A DNA stretch of 64,000 nt from Halobacteriovoraceae bacterium (GTDB lineage: Bacteria; Bdellovibrionota; Bacteriovoracia; Bacteriovoracales; Bacteriovoracaceae): assembly GCA_002712005.1 (NCBI GenBank), contig PASP01000004.1, forward strand, positions 157,302-221,301, read 5' to 3'. The notes below the pieces were generated by a model that saw nothing but the letters and a program-made list of their open reading frames with translations, had not been told where the DNA came from and ran no database searches. Every line of letters begins with the position of its first letter. Position 1 is the stretch's first letter. This document shows, one piece after another, positions 17,701-25,635 of the stretch. Position numbers and translations under genes: made by a program.

Positions 17701-18791
17701 GACTTCCCTCTTATATGATTCCAAGTGATTTAATTCCTATAAATGACTACCCTCTTAATACCAGTGGAAAGAGGGATCATAGAGAACTTAAAAAGATAGC
17801 CCATAGCTACCTCTCTGGTAAACAGACACCTCACGATATCATCGTAAAAGAAGATGGAAGTCTATCCCGGTTAATCTATGATATCTGTGCAGATGTGCTT
17901 CAACTAAAACAGAAAGTAGAACCTAAGGATCACTTCTTTAGTCTAGGTGGAAATTCTATTACTGCATTAGAATATATATCAAAAATTGAAGATATTTTTT
18001 CTGTTTCTCTCTCTCTAAATGACTTCTATCAACTCCAAAGTCTTGAAGGTCTCAATGATCTCATCCATCTAAAAGTTAAGGCCAACGAGTTTATGAATCA
18101 AAAATTTAAATATCTCGTAAACCTTAATGGATTTGATCCTAATAAAGAATCGATCTTCTTCATTCATGGTGTCGGTGGAGATATCATTAATTACCAGCAC
18201 TTTAAATATCTTGACCCTTCAAAGAATATTTTTGCAATTCGGTCAAATGGAATATCAGAGCCTATCATAAAAGAACTGACTATTGAGAAAATGGCCAATG
18301 ACTACTGGAGTGAAATAGAGTCATTAAACCTAAAAAAGAGAATTTCTATTGTTGGTGGTTCAATGGGTGGAGTTGTAGCATTTGAAATAGCAAGACTTCT
18401 TGAAACGAAGAATATGAAAGTAAAACAGGTCATCATACTTGATACCTATTTCCCTTATCGAAACTCCTTAAAAACATTTTTCCTAATTCAACTTAAATTT
18501 TGTTACTACTACCTGCGTTTAATGCTTTCATTTGAAATAAACCATTATCTAAAATATCAAATTGTTGAGCTTAGAAATCTTCTATCGCTTTTTAATTATT
18601 ATCCAGCACCTCTTCTTCATACCCCCTTACTTCTTATTAAAGGTACCCTAAATCCTGTAGCAGTTAATGCTAATGATTGGAAAAGATATTGCTTAAAAGA
18701 TTTTCAAGTCCATTATATTGAAACGAAACACGAGAATATGGTGGAAAGTTATAGACTATTTGAATATATGAGGACGATTTTAAGGTATTAA
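14706..18791 (+). CDS. Nonribosomal peptide synthetase, PCP-C-A-PCP-TE
   Basis: 1361 residues forming a compact peptide synthetase. Domains in order: carrier protein with DIGGDSIL (phosphopantetheine Ser36); condensation domain about 75-470 with active site HHILIDG near residue 222; adenylation domain about 570-1020 with FTSGSTGSPKGV (near 680), NMYGPTETT (near 816), KTGDF, NGHRVELDEI (near 928) and NTSGKRD; second carrier with SLGGNSIT (near 1080); thioesterase with HGVGGD and GGSMGG (near 1217), Asp in DTYFP and His in KHEN. The Asp that binds the amino group of the substrate is kept (FDITFLE), so an alpha-amino acid is expected. A leading carrier without its own adenylation domain implies loading in trans. 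No phosphopantetheinyl transferase or MbtH gene is in the window. Confidence 0.93.
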   Translation: MKKNEFTASLISKIKEDLKLEKLSIEENFFDIGGDSILALSYCDYIYDSTGFTLNLHTFFSFSTIGALIDFIYSPKEKSQSDFIPLTTKDEKLRESLYRLNLSQRLTFNFSMANPLSCANNLTTALKLNWKWHPSDFESSLLKLAKTYDILRTQLIFQDSVPYLFDSGTPQYQTHYKKLNSQEVHQYIQEDILIPIDLKKNTPLLQFNLIETEDHSILYTKFHHILIDGLSNLELFNQLFAFKEKLVLDFKDFIQYESRYQSSLDYKRDEEFWNHYTQVSIPDIIKLDLNQSSALTLKFKLKEEQLQTIQALAQHYKISHFQIILGLHSLVLFELMKKDKLSIGIPTHGRIKANFFNSLGNFINTLPTLFQIHPYQSLDDYFNHIISTLEKVLTHQRFSTAELVEMTSKKGITHLYESIFSYLDLTKVLKNIPTSQFEIMDIERKDTFSPLDTYFQRTDKGIEVCLEVSQLHPFKTEILQYENALTTKIQIINDALQNQGLHTPFENSPQKNDQTKNREFSSPSIIEGEELNEINQDLFYERIIHQLRNNTVEVEDEDEKLNSSDFAEEIGSIQNQIQELSSKYDFSDGIILLLDRKLKSTALQLALIFEGITFIPVDPDLPNNRIQRIIEVSQAKYAINLTSCSFALSSVQFINLDLQRNTTSSFPRAKDRDLKKTCYILFTSGSTGSPKGVKVSYENLNYFLQAIDQALLPDSPLRFLAHTTFSFDITFLEYLYPLYRGGYFYLANKKEKLNLGKFTHLLNEKDITYLQATPSFWKIIISHGWMGKSDLVALSGGETLERKLANDISKKTKALLNMYGPTETTIWSSFAHIDSQGPINLGSPLPGTSFYLLNQEREISPCGETGEIYISSKGISEGYLNDPKRSLEAFVEIKINDESLKLYKTGDFALYDGQHLFYKGRRDNQLKINGHRVELDEIKYHVKECLKNYSPITQDIELITWEDQSLTRLLLFFEIAKENQSELDLTEFDRNLKRDLRARLPSYMIPSDLIPINDYPLNTSGKRDHRELKKIAHSYLSGKQTPHDIIVKEDGSLSRLIYDICADVLQLKQKVEPKDHFFSLGGNSITALEYISKIEDIFSVSLSLNDFYQLQSLEGLNDLIHLKVKANEFMNQKFKYLVNLNGFDPNKESIFFIHGVGGDIINYQHFKYLDPSKNIFAIRSNGISEPIIKELTIEKMANDYWSEIESLNLKKRISIVGGSMGGVVAFEIARLLETKNMKVKQVIILDTYFPYRNSLKTFFLIQLKFCYYYLRLMLSFEINHYLKYQIVELRNLLSLFNYYPAPLLHTPLLLIKGTLNPVAVNANDWKRYCLKDFQVHYIETKHENMVESYRLFEYMRTILRY

Positions 18792-18792
18792 T

Positions 18793-18829
18793 CCAAAGCC
18801 CTTAGAAGAAGGGCTTTGGAATAAGGTTT
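18793..18829. terminator. Bidirectional terminator between NRPS and nuoI
   Basis: Eleven-base-pair perfect stem (18793-18803 with 18809-18819, five-base loop). The plus strand continues to GGTTTTATTTT; the minus strand continues into ATTAATACC. It begins right after the synthetase stop, and nuoI ends just beyond it, so it can serve both convergent units, best on the plus strand. Confidence 0.75.
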
Positions 18830-19377
18830 TATTTTACGATTCTATGTTTCCAAGCACGAATATCTTCAGCTAAGTAGTCATACTTCATTTCAGAAAGTGT
18901 GTACTGTGCATACTCGTAGTCAGTTGTGTGAGTTAAACACTGAGTAGGACAAACTGTAGTACAAAGACCACAGTAGCAACAAAGAGCTGTATCAATTGTA
19001 TATTGACGAAGGTCTAGTTTAATAGGCGTTCCATCATCTGTTTTAAGTTTTGGAGCTTCTTTATCTCTTCTTACAGCTGTAATGTAGATACAATCTACAG
19101 GACATGCAGCAGCACACTGAAGACAAGAAATACAGTTATCTACATCATTAAAAAGTCGAGATCTAGAGTTTGTTGGAAGCTCTTCTCTTACTTCTGGATA
19201 CTCAATCGTTACTGGTTTAACAGCTACAATATAACGACCAGTGATCATAAGACCTTTGAAACAAGTCGAAACAGCATCCCAAATATTGCGACACCACTTA
19301 CCAAAGGTAAGTTCTTCCTGATGAATCATTGTATCTTTAGATGCGTAATTTGAAATATCTGGGGTTATTCCGCTCAT
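18829..19377 (-). CDS. nuoI: NADH-quinone oxidoreductase subunit I
   Basis: 182-residue ferredoxin-like subunit of complex I, on the cytoplasmic face of the membrane, carrying clusters N6a and N6b. Both [4Fe-4S] motifs are intact: CISCLQCAAACP (about residue 87) and CCYCGLCTTVCP (about residue 130). An N-terminal amphipathic segment (FKGLMITGRYIV) anchors it to the membrane arm. Its ATG overlaps the nuoD stop by four bases. Last gene of the nuoB-C-D-I set, followed by a hairpin terminator. Confidence 0.95.
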   Translation of the reverse strand: MSGITPDISNYASKDTMIHQEELTFGKWCRNIWDAVSTCFKGLMITGRYIVAVKPVTIEYPEVREELPTNSRSRLFNDVDNCISCLQCAAACPVDCIYITAVRRDKEAPKLKTDDGTPIKLDLRQYTIDTALCCYCGLCTTVCPTQCLTHTTDYEYAQYTLSEMKYDYLAEDIRAWKHRIVK

Positions 19378-20540
19378 CGGTCTACCTCTCCTAGTACAAT
19401 ATCAATTGATCCAATTGTGGCAACAAGGTCGGCCACCATTTGTCCAGGGGCTAAGTCAGGTAGCATCGAAACGTGTGTAAAACAAGACGACTTCACCTTA
19501 AGACGATAAGGAGTCTTCCCTCCATCACTTACTAAGTGATAACCTAGCTCACCTCGAGGACATTCTGTTCTCATATAAATTTCGCCTTCTGGTACTTTAA
19601 GAACTTTTGGAACTTTCCCCATAATAGGTCCTTCCTCAATTCCATCAAGACATTGGCGAATAATCTTAATTGACTCATCAACTTCTTTAATTCTTACGTG
19701 GTAGCGATCCCAACAGTCACCTACAGTTCCTTTAAGGCCTTCACCTACGCAAACATCAAAGTCCAACTCATCATAGATACCATAGGGTCTATCTTTTCTA
19801 AGGTCCCACTTGATTCCAGATCCTCGAAGAACTGGTCCAGTAGCTCCATATTGATAAGCTGTTTCTTCTGTAATCACTCCAACATTAGCAAGTCTTTCAA
19901 TTAAGATTTTATTCTCACCAAATAGAGAGTGATATGTTTTCATATTCTCTTGTAGTTCATCTACGAACTTAGAGATACGCTTGAGTTGGTCATCAGTTAT
20001 GTCGTTCCAAACACCACCGAGCCAAATATAGTTATAAAGCATTCTTGCCCCAGACATTTCTTCGAAAAGTCTGAGGATTTTTTCACGCTCTTCCATAAGA
20101 TAAAGGAAAAGAGAAAAAGCACCGAGGTCAATCCCGTAAGTACCAGCATAAACAAAGTGTGAAGCAATTCTTTGAAGCTCAGCACAGATCGTTCTAATAT
20201 ATTGAGCTCTTCTAGGAATTTCAGTTCCCAGCATTTTTTCAACGGTTAAGCAGTATCCCCACTCCATCGCCATGGCACCTAGGTAGTCCATACGATCAGT
20301 AAAAGGAACAATCCCACGATAATCAAGATTCTCAGCGTGTTTTTCAAAACATCTGTGTAGATAACCTAGATGGGGAATGGCCTCTGCAACAATTTCAGAG
20401 TCCGTTTTAATTTCAACTCTAAGAACCCCGTGGGTTGCCGGGTGTTGAGGACCCATATTTAGAGTTAAGAGGTCTGATTTGATTTTTTCACTCACGGGCT
20501 GTCCAAAATTTCCCGTTTCTTTTCCATCAATTGAGCTCAT
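19374..20540 (-). CDS. nuoD: NADH-quinone oxidoreductase subunit D
   Basis: 388 residues, 49-kDa-type subunit that forms the quinone-binding pocket of complex I with NuoB. Seen: NMGPQHPATHGVLR (the loop with quinone-contacting His), PHLGYLHRCFEK, the inner GSGIKWDLRKDRPY motif, and a canonical C-terminus ending GSIDIVLGEVDR. Not fused to NuoC, unlike in enterobacteria. ATG has GGATAAA upstream. It starts 32 bases after nuoC. Confidence 0.96.
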   Translation of the reverse strand: MSSIDGKETGNFGQPVSEKIKSDLLTLNMGPQHPATHGVLRVEIKTDSEIVAEAIPHLGYLHRCFEKHAENLDYRGIVPFTDRMDYLGAMAMEWGYCLTVEKMLGTEIPRRAQYIRTICAELQRIASHFVYAGTYGIDLGAFSLFLYLMEEREKILRLFEEMSGARMLYNYIWLGGVWNDITDDQLKRISKFVDELQENMKTYHSLFGENKILIERLANVGVITEETAYQYGATGPVLRGSGIKWDLRKDRPYGIYDELDFDVCVGEGLKGTVGDCWDRYHVRIKEVDESIKIIRQCLDGIEEGPIMGKVPKVLKVPEGEIYMRTECPRGELGYHLVSDGGKTPYRLKVKSSCFTHVSMLPDLAPGQMVADLVATIGSIDIVLGEVDR

Positions 20541-20572
20541 ATTTATTTATCCTACGTATTATCGAGATTAAT

Positions 20573-21160
20573 TTATTCTTCGCCTTTCCAACTATAAGCA
20601 ACTTTCTTTTCATCACCTTGCATTTCTTCAACCACTTTCTTGAAGAAATTATGATCAGCAGAGTTAACTTTATGTTCAGGATCAATCTCCATCCCATGCC
20701 ACTCTTTCTGTGTTTTATAGTCTTTCCTTAGAGGATACCCTTCCCAATCATCAGGAGTAAGGATTCTTCTAGGGTCAGGGTGATTTCTAAAGCGAACCCC
20801 GTTCATGTCATAGCATTCTCTTTCAAGAAAATTCGCTGACTTCCAAATAGAAACAACAGAGTCAACTTCTGGAACGGCATCTGCAGATTCTTTAGGTAGT
20901 TTAACTTTTAAGATCAATTCAGATCCCTTAGTAAAACTGGCGATCATATAATTAACTTCAATACGATCTGAGTAATCAACTCCAGATACGACTTCAAGTA
21001 CATTCATGTCAAATTCATCAGACTCTTTTAAGGCCTTACAACAAGCATAGAGAGATTCTGGAGCAACGAGTACGTGTCCTGATCCTACTTCAGCTTCATG
21101 AGCAGCAGCATTAGAGTTAGAAACCTGAGAAGATAGAAAATTTGCAATTTCATTAAGCAT
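20573..21160 (-). CDS. nuoC: NADH-quinone oxidoreductase subunit C
   Basis: 195 residues, 30-kDa-type subunit of the peripheral arm of complex I, structural. Contains the family core near residues 120-145 ([20 protein letters not shown]) and the motif [10 protein letters not shown]. An acidic/Lys tail of about 35 residues follows. Overlaps nuoB by eight bases, consistent with a tight operon. Confidence 0.95.
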   Translation of the reverse strand: MLNEIANFLSSQVSNSNAAAHEAEVGSGHVLVAPESLYACCKALKESDEFDMNVLEVVSGVDYSDRIEVNYMIASFTKGSELILKVKLPKESADAVPEVDSVVSIWKSANFLERECYDMNGVRFRNHPDPRRILTPDDWEGYPLRKDYKTQKEWHGMEIDPEHKVNSADHNFFKKVVEEMQGDEKKVAYSWKGEE

Positions 21161-21635
21161 GCTTCACCCACTTATCTCTAAGAAGTCTTTCATTAGCTAC
21201 TTTCTTTTGAAGAGTCATTAGACCTTCAATAAGAGCTTCTGGTCTTGGAGGACAACCTGGAACGTAAACATCCACAGGAACAATTTCATCCACACCTTTT
21301 AAAACATGGTATCCGTGTTGCCAGTAAGGTCCCCCTTTGTTGGCACAAGATCCCATAGAGATAACGTACTTAGGTTCCGGCATCTGAGCGTAGAGAGTTT
21401 TAATTCTCTCTGCCATTTTCATCGTTACCGTTCCCGCAACAATCATAAGGTCAGCTCGTCTTGGAGTTGCCATGAAAGCACCACAACCAAAACGTTCTAA
21501 GTCATACTTTGCTGCACCTGTTGCCATCATTTCAATCGCACAACAAGCAAGACCAAATGTCATTGGCCACAATGAGTTCTTACGACCCCAGTTAAGGAAG
21601 TCATCAACTTTCATAAGAACAACGCTATCTTGCAT
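21153..21635 (-). CDS. nuoB: NADH-quinone oxidoreductase subunit B
   Basis: 160 residues, PSST-type subunit holding cluster N2, the last Fe-S centre before quinone. All four ligands are visible: the twin cysteines in [10 protein letters not shown], the Cys in [10 protein letters not shown] and the Cys in PGCPPRPE. Residues 40-60 ([20 protein letters not shown]) match the family. AAGGAT precedes the ATG and a sigma70-type promoter lies 40-70 bases upstream. No nuoA gene precedes it, so this operon encodes only part of complex I. Confidence 0.96.
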   Translation of the reverse strand: MQDSVVLMKVDDFLNWGRKNSLWPMTFGLACCAIEMMATGAAKYDLERFGCGAFMATPRRADLMIVAGTVTMKMAERIKTLYAQMPEPKYVISMGSCANKGGPYWQHGYHVLKGVDEIVPVDVYVPGCPPRPEALIEGLMTLQKKVANERLLRDKWVKHA

Positions 21636-21674
21636 CTTCTATATCCTTAATAAATAGTGAATGATTTTGCTCTA

Positions 21675-21703
21675 AATCTACCTGTGTGGGCCTCGCAAGT
21701 CAA
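21675..21703 (-). promoter_or_regulatory. Predicted sigma70-type promoter of nuoBCDI
   Basis: On the minus strand TTGACT (21703-21698) is followed after 17 bases by TAGATT (21680-21675). Spacing is ideal and the -35 is a near-consensus match. The predicted transcript start is about 30 bases before the nuoB ATG. Sequence-based prediction only. Confidence 0.55.
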
Positions 21704-21818
21704 TGAAACTAAGGGGATGTCTGGCAATTGTTTTAAAAAATCTAGCTTCTCTATTTTACGCATTAGCACTAGCGCCACGCAATAAATAACTCTTCAAAAA
21801 TAACTTATTTAGGGATTT

Positions 21819-22787
21819 TTAAAATTGATTCTGGGCAAGAAACGCCCCACATTTTTGCTCATGTCCGTGTATGAGACTCTGGTATTGTTCTTTTGCAACT
21901 TGAGCCGGAGAACGAGTGAGATTATCTTTGATGATGGCCAACCTCTTCTCATCATTTAAGCAGACCCTCTGCATGATCGATTCATATTCATGCACAGCAG
22001 CTAAGGGATAAGGAAGTCCATACGCTGAAGAAATAAAGTCAGCTTTTTCTCTTCCCATATAAGAAAAATCTTGGCCCGATAAATTATGTTTCTTTAAAGA
22101 ATTTAGAAATATACTGTAGTAGCGGCCCATTTGGTAAAATTTTTCAATCCCAAGCTTCTTACTCACTTCTCCAGTAGCTTCACTTACGACTTGCGAGCAG
22201 TTGGAGTCATTATGAGGAAAGAGCTCAAGATTAACTTGGCACTCTACCAAATAAGCTTCAACTTCCCCTCCCTTGCCCTCAACTGTAGAGACCACAAAGT
22301 CTTTTAAACCAAAGTCATTCTTATAAGGATTAAAGGGTTCTCTTAAAGAGAAGTGAACTAATTCGTGGGCCATATCTAAAATTGCATTCTTAACCGAAAG
22401 CCCCCGATTGATATAAACTTTTGAGCGACTTTCATAAACAATTTCATGAGCGTTTCCTGGTGAAAAACGTCGAATGAGAGTTGTGTCTGTAAGAGATCCC
22501 GATCCTGGATGGATGACATCTTCAAGTTCTAGCCCATAGCTTTTGGCCTTTTTAGCTGCTAAGGCCAAAACCTTTTTACCGGTCTTAGAAGTGGCCAAAA
22601 CTTTTATAAGCTCTTTGAGGGATTCGCTTTCACTCTTGGCAATATAGGCCCAACGATCATTGTAACGAAAGGTTCTTTCCGTATCGATTGTATATTCTTT
22701 GCGAACAAACATTTTAGCTTCCGCATTTTCGGTCTTGAAAAAGGGAGTTAACAATAGAAAAAAGAGTGTAATACGAATCATCATCAT
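21819..22787 (-). CDS. Secreted putative zinc metallopeptidase (HExxH), uncharacterised
   Basis: 322 residues with an N-terminal signal peptide (hydrophobic run then ENAEAK). In the middle, DMAHELVHFSL (residues 138-148) contains a HELVH zinc-binding motif; GGEVEAYLVEC about 30 residues later supplies a candidate third ligand, Glu177, in a gluzincin-like spacing. Five or six cysteines occur in the C-terminal half, consistent with an oxidising extracytoplasmic location. No known peptidase family is recognised, so catalytic function is inferred only from the motif. The gene stands alone, with a 183-base gap towards nuoB. The ATG triplet is repeated three times at the start, so initiation could be at any of them. 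Confidence 0.6.
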   Translation of the reverse strand: MMMIRITLFFLLLTPFFKTENAEAKMFVRKEYTIDTERTFRYNDRWAYIAKSESESLKELIKVLATSKTGKKVLALAAKKAKSYGLELEDVIHPGSGSLTDTTLIRRFSPGNAHEIVYESRSKVYINRGLSVKNAILDMAHELVHFSLREPFNPYKNDFGLKDFVVSTVEGKGGEVEAYLVECQVNLELFPHNDSNCSQVVSEATGEVSKKLGIEKFYQMGRYYSIFLNSLKKHNLSGQDFSYMGREKADFISSAYGLPYPLAAVHEYESIMQRVCLNDEKRLAIIKDNLTRSPAQVAKEQYQSLIHGHEQKCGAFLAQNQF

Positions 22788-22870
22788 GATCCGTATCGGG
22801 TTATTTAGAACGAAGGTTTCAGCTTAAATATTATTTAGCTGGAGGAGGAATTTTTTTCTTAGTAATTTTT

Positions 22871-23509
22871 TTAGTAGTTCATTTTGTAAAAGAGAAGAAA
22901 GCCTTCCCCATCGAAGATATTTTCTACCTTTTCGTTCTTAGGTAAGCGTATTTGTAATTGTTTTATTTTGGATTTCACTTTCCTTTGAAGTGTCTTTACT
23001 TGACTTAAGAACTCAGATTCAGCGACTGATACTCTAATGGCACAAACAGAGCTTTGCTCACCCTCTTCTTCAAAACTAGGATAGAGCCTCTTTTCCCAAT
23101 AGGTATTTTCTAATTGTGCTTTTTGAAAGAAACTCTGCCAATGATCGTAGGCCACATTAAAAACTTCTTCATGCCAGACCTTATCTTCATTACCTTTTAA
23201 GAAGAATAAATTTACAAGTTGGGCCAGATCTTGCTTGATATAGGCTCGGGCCATTGCACAGGCCATAGCTTGAGTGGGTTTAGGATCGATTTCATAACTA
23301 AAGTATAGCCGACCTTTCCCCTCGGAATACTTATGGGGATGACTAATCCATTGAGGTCTCTTTTCTTGAGAGCTTGATAAAACTTTAAAACCGAGCTCTC
23401 CATAGAGTTCTTCATTCCTATTATTAGAGAAAGGATTGATGGAACACGATGTCCAAAGGAGAAGCAACGCAAAAAGAAAGAAAAATTGTCTATAGAAATT
23501 CCGCACCAT
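22871..23509 (-). CDS. Putative lipoprotein, unknown function
   Basis: 212 residues. Residues 8-22 are hydrophobic and end LLLWTSCS, a plausible though imperfect lipobox, so membrane anchoring at Cys22 is likely. The mature part has QWISHPHKYSEGKGRLYFSY, reminiscent of LPP20-type lipoproteins, then a Cys-containing helical region and a Lys-rich C-terminal half. AAGGAG lies upstream of the ATG. Role unknown; the 84 bases between its stop and the previous gene hold no other gene. Confidence 0.55.
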   Translation of the reverse strand: MVRNFYRQFFFLFALLLLWTSCSINPFSNNRNEELYGELGFKVLSSSQEKRPQWISHPHKYSEGKGRLYFSYEIDPKPTQAMACAMARAYIKQDLAQLVNLFFLKGNEDKVWHEEVFNVAYDHWQSFFQKAQLENTYWEKRLYPSFEEEGEQSSVCAIRVSVAESEFLSQVKTLQRKVKSKIKQLQIRLPKNEKVENIFDGEGFLLFYKMNY

Positions 23510-23605
23510 GTTTAGGAATTCTCCTTGATGTTTATTTTACTCGGCTCTATAACCTTATAAGTAGGATTATTGTTAAAAATTATAACTTAAAATAAGGAGC
23601 TAACA

Positions 23606-24184
23606 ATGGAACACAAATTACCTGAATTACCATGGTCAAATGACGCATTGGCACCTCATATCTCTCCAGAGACCATTGAGTATCACTACGGAAAGCATCA
23701 CAATGCCTATGTTACTAAGCTTAACGCTGGTATCAAAGGTACAGAATTCGAAGATATGTCTCTTGAAGATATCATCATGAAGTCAGAAGGGGGTCTTTTC
23801 AATAACGCTGCTCAAGTTTGGAACCATACATTTTACTGGAATTGTCTTGCTCCAAATGCAGGTGGTTCTGCAACTGGTGCTGTAGCTGATGCTATCAATG
23901 CTAAGTGGGGATCTTTTGATAAATTCAAAGAAGAATTCTCTAACTCTGCTGCTGGTAACTTTGGTTCTGGTTGGACTTGGTTAGTAAAAGACGGTTCTGG
24001 AAATCTTGAGATCCTTAACACTGATGATGCTGATACGGCCATGAAGCATGGAAAAACTGCTCTTATGACGATCGACGTTTGGGAACATGCTTACTATGTA
24101 GACTACAGAAATGCTCGTCCTAAGTATATTGAAGCATTCTGGAATCTAGTGAACTGGGATTTCGTAAATAAGAACTTTGCTTAA
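23606..24184 (+). CDS. sodB: Superoxide dismutase, Fe type
   Basis: 192-residue cytoplasmic enzyme converting superoxide to oxygen and peroxide. Metal ligands are visible: His in EYHYGKHH near residue 27, His in WNHTFYW near 73, and the Asp and His in DVWEHAYYVDY near 156-160. The residue pattern NAAQVWNH, with Gln before VWNH, indicates the iron rather than the manganese subtype. AAGGAG precedes the ATG. Codons are strongly biased to U-ending forms, as expected for high expression. A strong terminator follows. Confidence 0.97.
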   Translation: MEHKLPELPWSNDALAPHISPETIEYHYGKHHNAYVTKLNAGIKGTEFEDMSLEDIIMKSEGGLFNNAAQVWNHTFYWNCLAPNAGGSATGAVADAINAKWGSFDKFKEEFSNSAAGNFGSGWTWLVKDGSGNLEILNTDDADTAMKHGKTALMTIDVWEHAYYVDYRNARPKYIEAFWNLVNWDFVNKNFA

Positions 24185-24212
24185 TTCCAATCATTCAAAA
24201 TTCTGATAAAAT

Positions 24213-24239
24213 AAGGTCTGCAATTGCAGGCCTTTTTTT
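24213..24239 (+). terminator. Intrinsic terminator of sodB
   Basis: Stem of seven to eight pairs (GGTCTGC with GCAGGCC, one G-T pair) directly followed by TTTTTTT. It sits 30 bases after the sodB stop. Confidence 0.9.
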
Positions 24240-24285
24240 ATGGGTAAAAGGATTGATATAAGATAAGAGCTGAACCGGAGGATAA

Positions 24286-24750
24286 ATGAGAGATCCCAAA
24301 ACAACTGAAGAGAGAAATTATAATGACCTCATCCTCCTCGCCCGACTCCTTGATAATCAATTCCAAGGTCCCATGGGAATCAAGTTCGGACTTGATGCCC
24401 TCATTGGTTTAATTCCAGGCATAGGAGATTTTATCACGAGTGGGTTATCCTCCTATATTCTTTTGAGAGCGGCACTTCTCAAGCTTCCTCTTCCCCTACT
24501 TATTCAAATGGCCATAAATATACTTATTGACCAGATTATTGGAGTCATTCCCCTTTTAGGTGACCTCTTTGATATTTACTGGAAATCGAATCAAAAGAAT
24601 GTAGAACTTATTAAAAATTATGCTCAATCAGGGGAGAGAGTCCCTTCCTATATTTTCTTAAATATTATCGTTATTCTCTTATTGATTAGCTTAATTCTTT
24701 TCATTCCTCTTTTTCTTCTTTTTCAACTCTTCTTTGTCATTTTCAATTAA
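24286..24750 (+). CDS. DUF4112 membrane protein
   Basis: 154 residues with the DUF4112 layout: a polar start (LARLLDNQF), a first hairpin-like hydrophobic segment containing GLDALIGLIPGIGDFIT, a second with IGVIPLLGDLFDIYWKSN, and a C-terminal membrane helix. Function of the family is unknown. A clear GGAGG ribosome site is six bases before the ATG. It lies nine bases ahead of the zinc exporter and is probably in the same transcript. Confidence 0.8.
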   Translation: MRDPKTTEERNYNDLILLARLLDNQFQGPMGIKFGLDALIGLIPGIGDFITSGLSSYILLRAALLKLPLPLLIQMAINILIDQIIGVIPLLGDLFDIYWKSNQKNVELIKNYAQSGERVPSYIFLNIIVILLLISLILFIPLFLLFQLFFVIFN

Positions 24751-24759
24751 GGAATTTCT

Positions 24760-25635
24760 ATGGGCGGTCACCATCACCATCACCACCACCACCATCATCA
24801 CGCTGAAGGAAAGAATATTTTAATCGCTTTATTTCTTAACTTCACTTTCGCCCTTATAGAAATTGTTGGGGGTTACTTTACCAACAGTGTTGCGATCATG
24901 TCTGATGCCATTCATGATTTGGGTGATAGCATGGCGCTTCTCTTTAGTTACTTTGCGGAAAAGCTAAGTGTCAAAGAAGCCGATGATTCCTATACTTTCG
25001 GCTATAGACGCTTTTCTATTCTATCTGCTTTTATAAATGGACTTATACTTCTCGGGGGGAGCTTATTTGTTCTCTATGAAGCTATTCAAAGACTTTTTTC
25101 CCCCCAGGCTGTAGAACCAAAAGGAATGATAGCCTTAGCGATCTTAGGAATTGCAGTGAATGGTTTTGCCGCTTATCGACTTTCGAAGTCTCAAGGAATC
25201 AATTCAAAAATGGTTATGCTCCACCTTCTCGAAGATCTTCTTGGTTGGGTTGCCGTATTACTGGTGAGTATTATTCTTCTTTTTAAACCTTGGTATAGCT
25301 TAGATGCAATTCTTTCTATTTTAATTTCTTTTCTCATTTTGAAAGGTGTTTATAAAAATCTTGTGAAAGTCATTCGCATCTTCTTACAGAAGTTTCCAGA
25401 AGATTTGAGCTTAACTGAAATTAAAAATGAAATTAAATCCCTACCCGAAGTAAAAGATATCCATGAAATAAAAGGCTGGTCAATTGACGATCAGTCTTAC
25501 TATTTAAGATTTCATTTGAAAGTAGCACCAGAAACTCAAATGAAAACAGTCGACAAAATCAAAAGACAAGTTAAAGATATTTTAACTCGTCATCACGTTG
25601 AATACTCTACTATTGAATTTGAATCGAGCTGTTAA
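24760..25635 (+). CDS. Cation diffusion facilitator, Zn2+ exporter (CzcD/ZitB-like)
   Basis: 291 residues, inner-membrane metal/proton antiporter. Starts with a run of eleven His after MGG, a natural metal-binding tail. Then about six helices; metal-site residues appear as AIHDLGDS in helix 2 and HLLEDLLGW in helix 5, i.e. the His/Asp sets typical of zinc-selective CDF proteins. The C-terminal ferredoxin-like cytoplasmic domain contains HEIKGWSIDDQSYYLRFHL. The His codons mix CAC and CAT, so this is a genomic tract, not a cloning tag. The stop shares TTAA with the convergent pilB-like gene. Confidence 0.92.
   Translation: MGGHHHHHHHHHHHAEGKNILIALFLNFTFALIEIVGGYFTNSVAIMSDAIHDLGDSMALLFSYFAEKLSVKEADDSYTFGYRRFSILSAFINGLILLGGSLFVLYEAIQRLFSPQAVEPKGMIALAILGIAVNGFAAYRLSKSQGINSKMVMLHLLEDLLGWVAVLLVSIILLFKPWYSLDAILSILISFLILKGVYKNLVKVIRIFLQKFPEDLSLTEIKNEIKSLPEVKDIHEIKGWSIDDQSYYLRFHLKVAPETQMKTVDKIKRQVKDILTRHHVEYSTIEFESSC

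Noticed and set aside
22826-22870. Extension TKKITKKKIPPPAK in the +1 frame after the lipoprotein stop at 22871
   Set aside because: Would need a frameshift at the stop; no slippery site or start seen, so treated as chance.
24760-24800. His tract as a vector-derived tag
   Set aside because: Codons are mixed, the frame continues into a complete CDF transporter and flanking genes are chromosomal.
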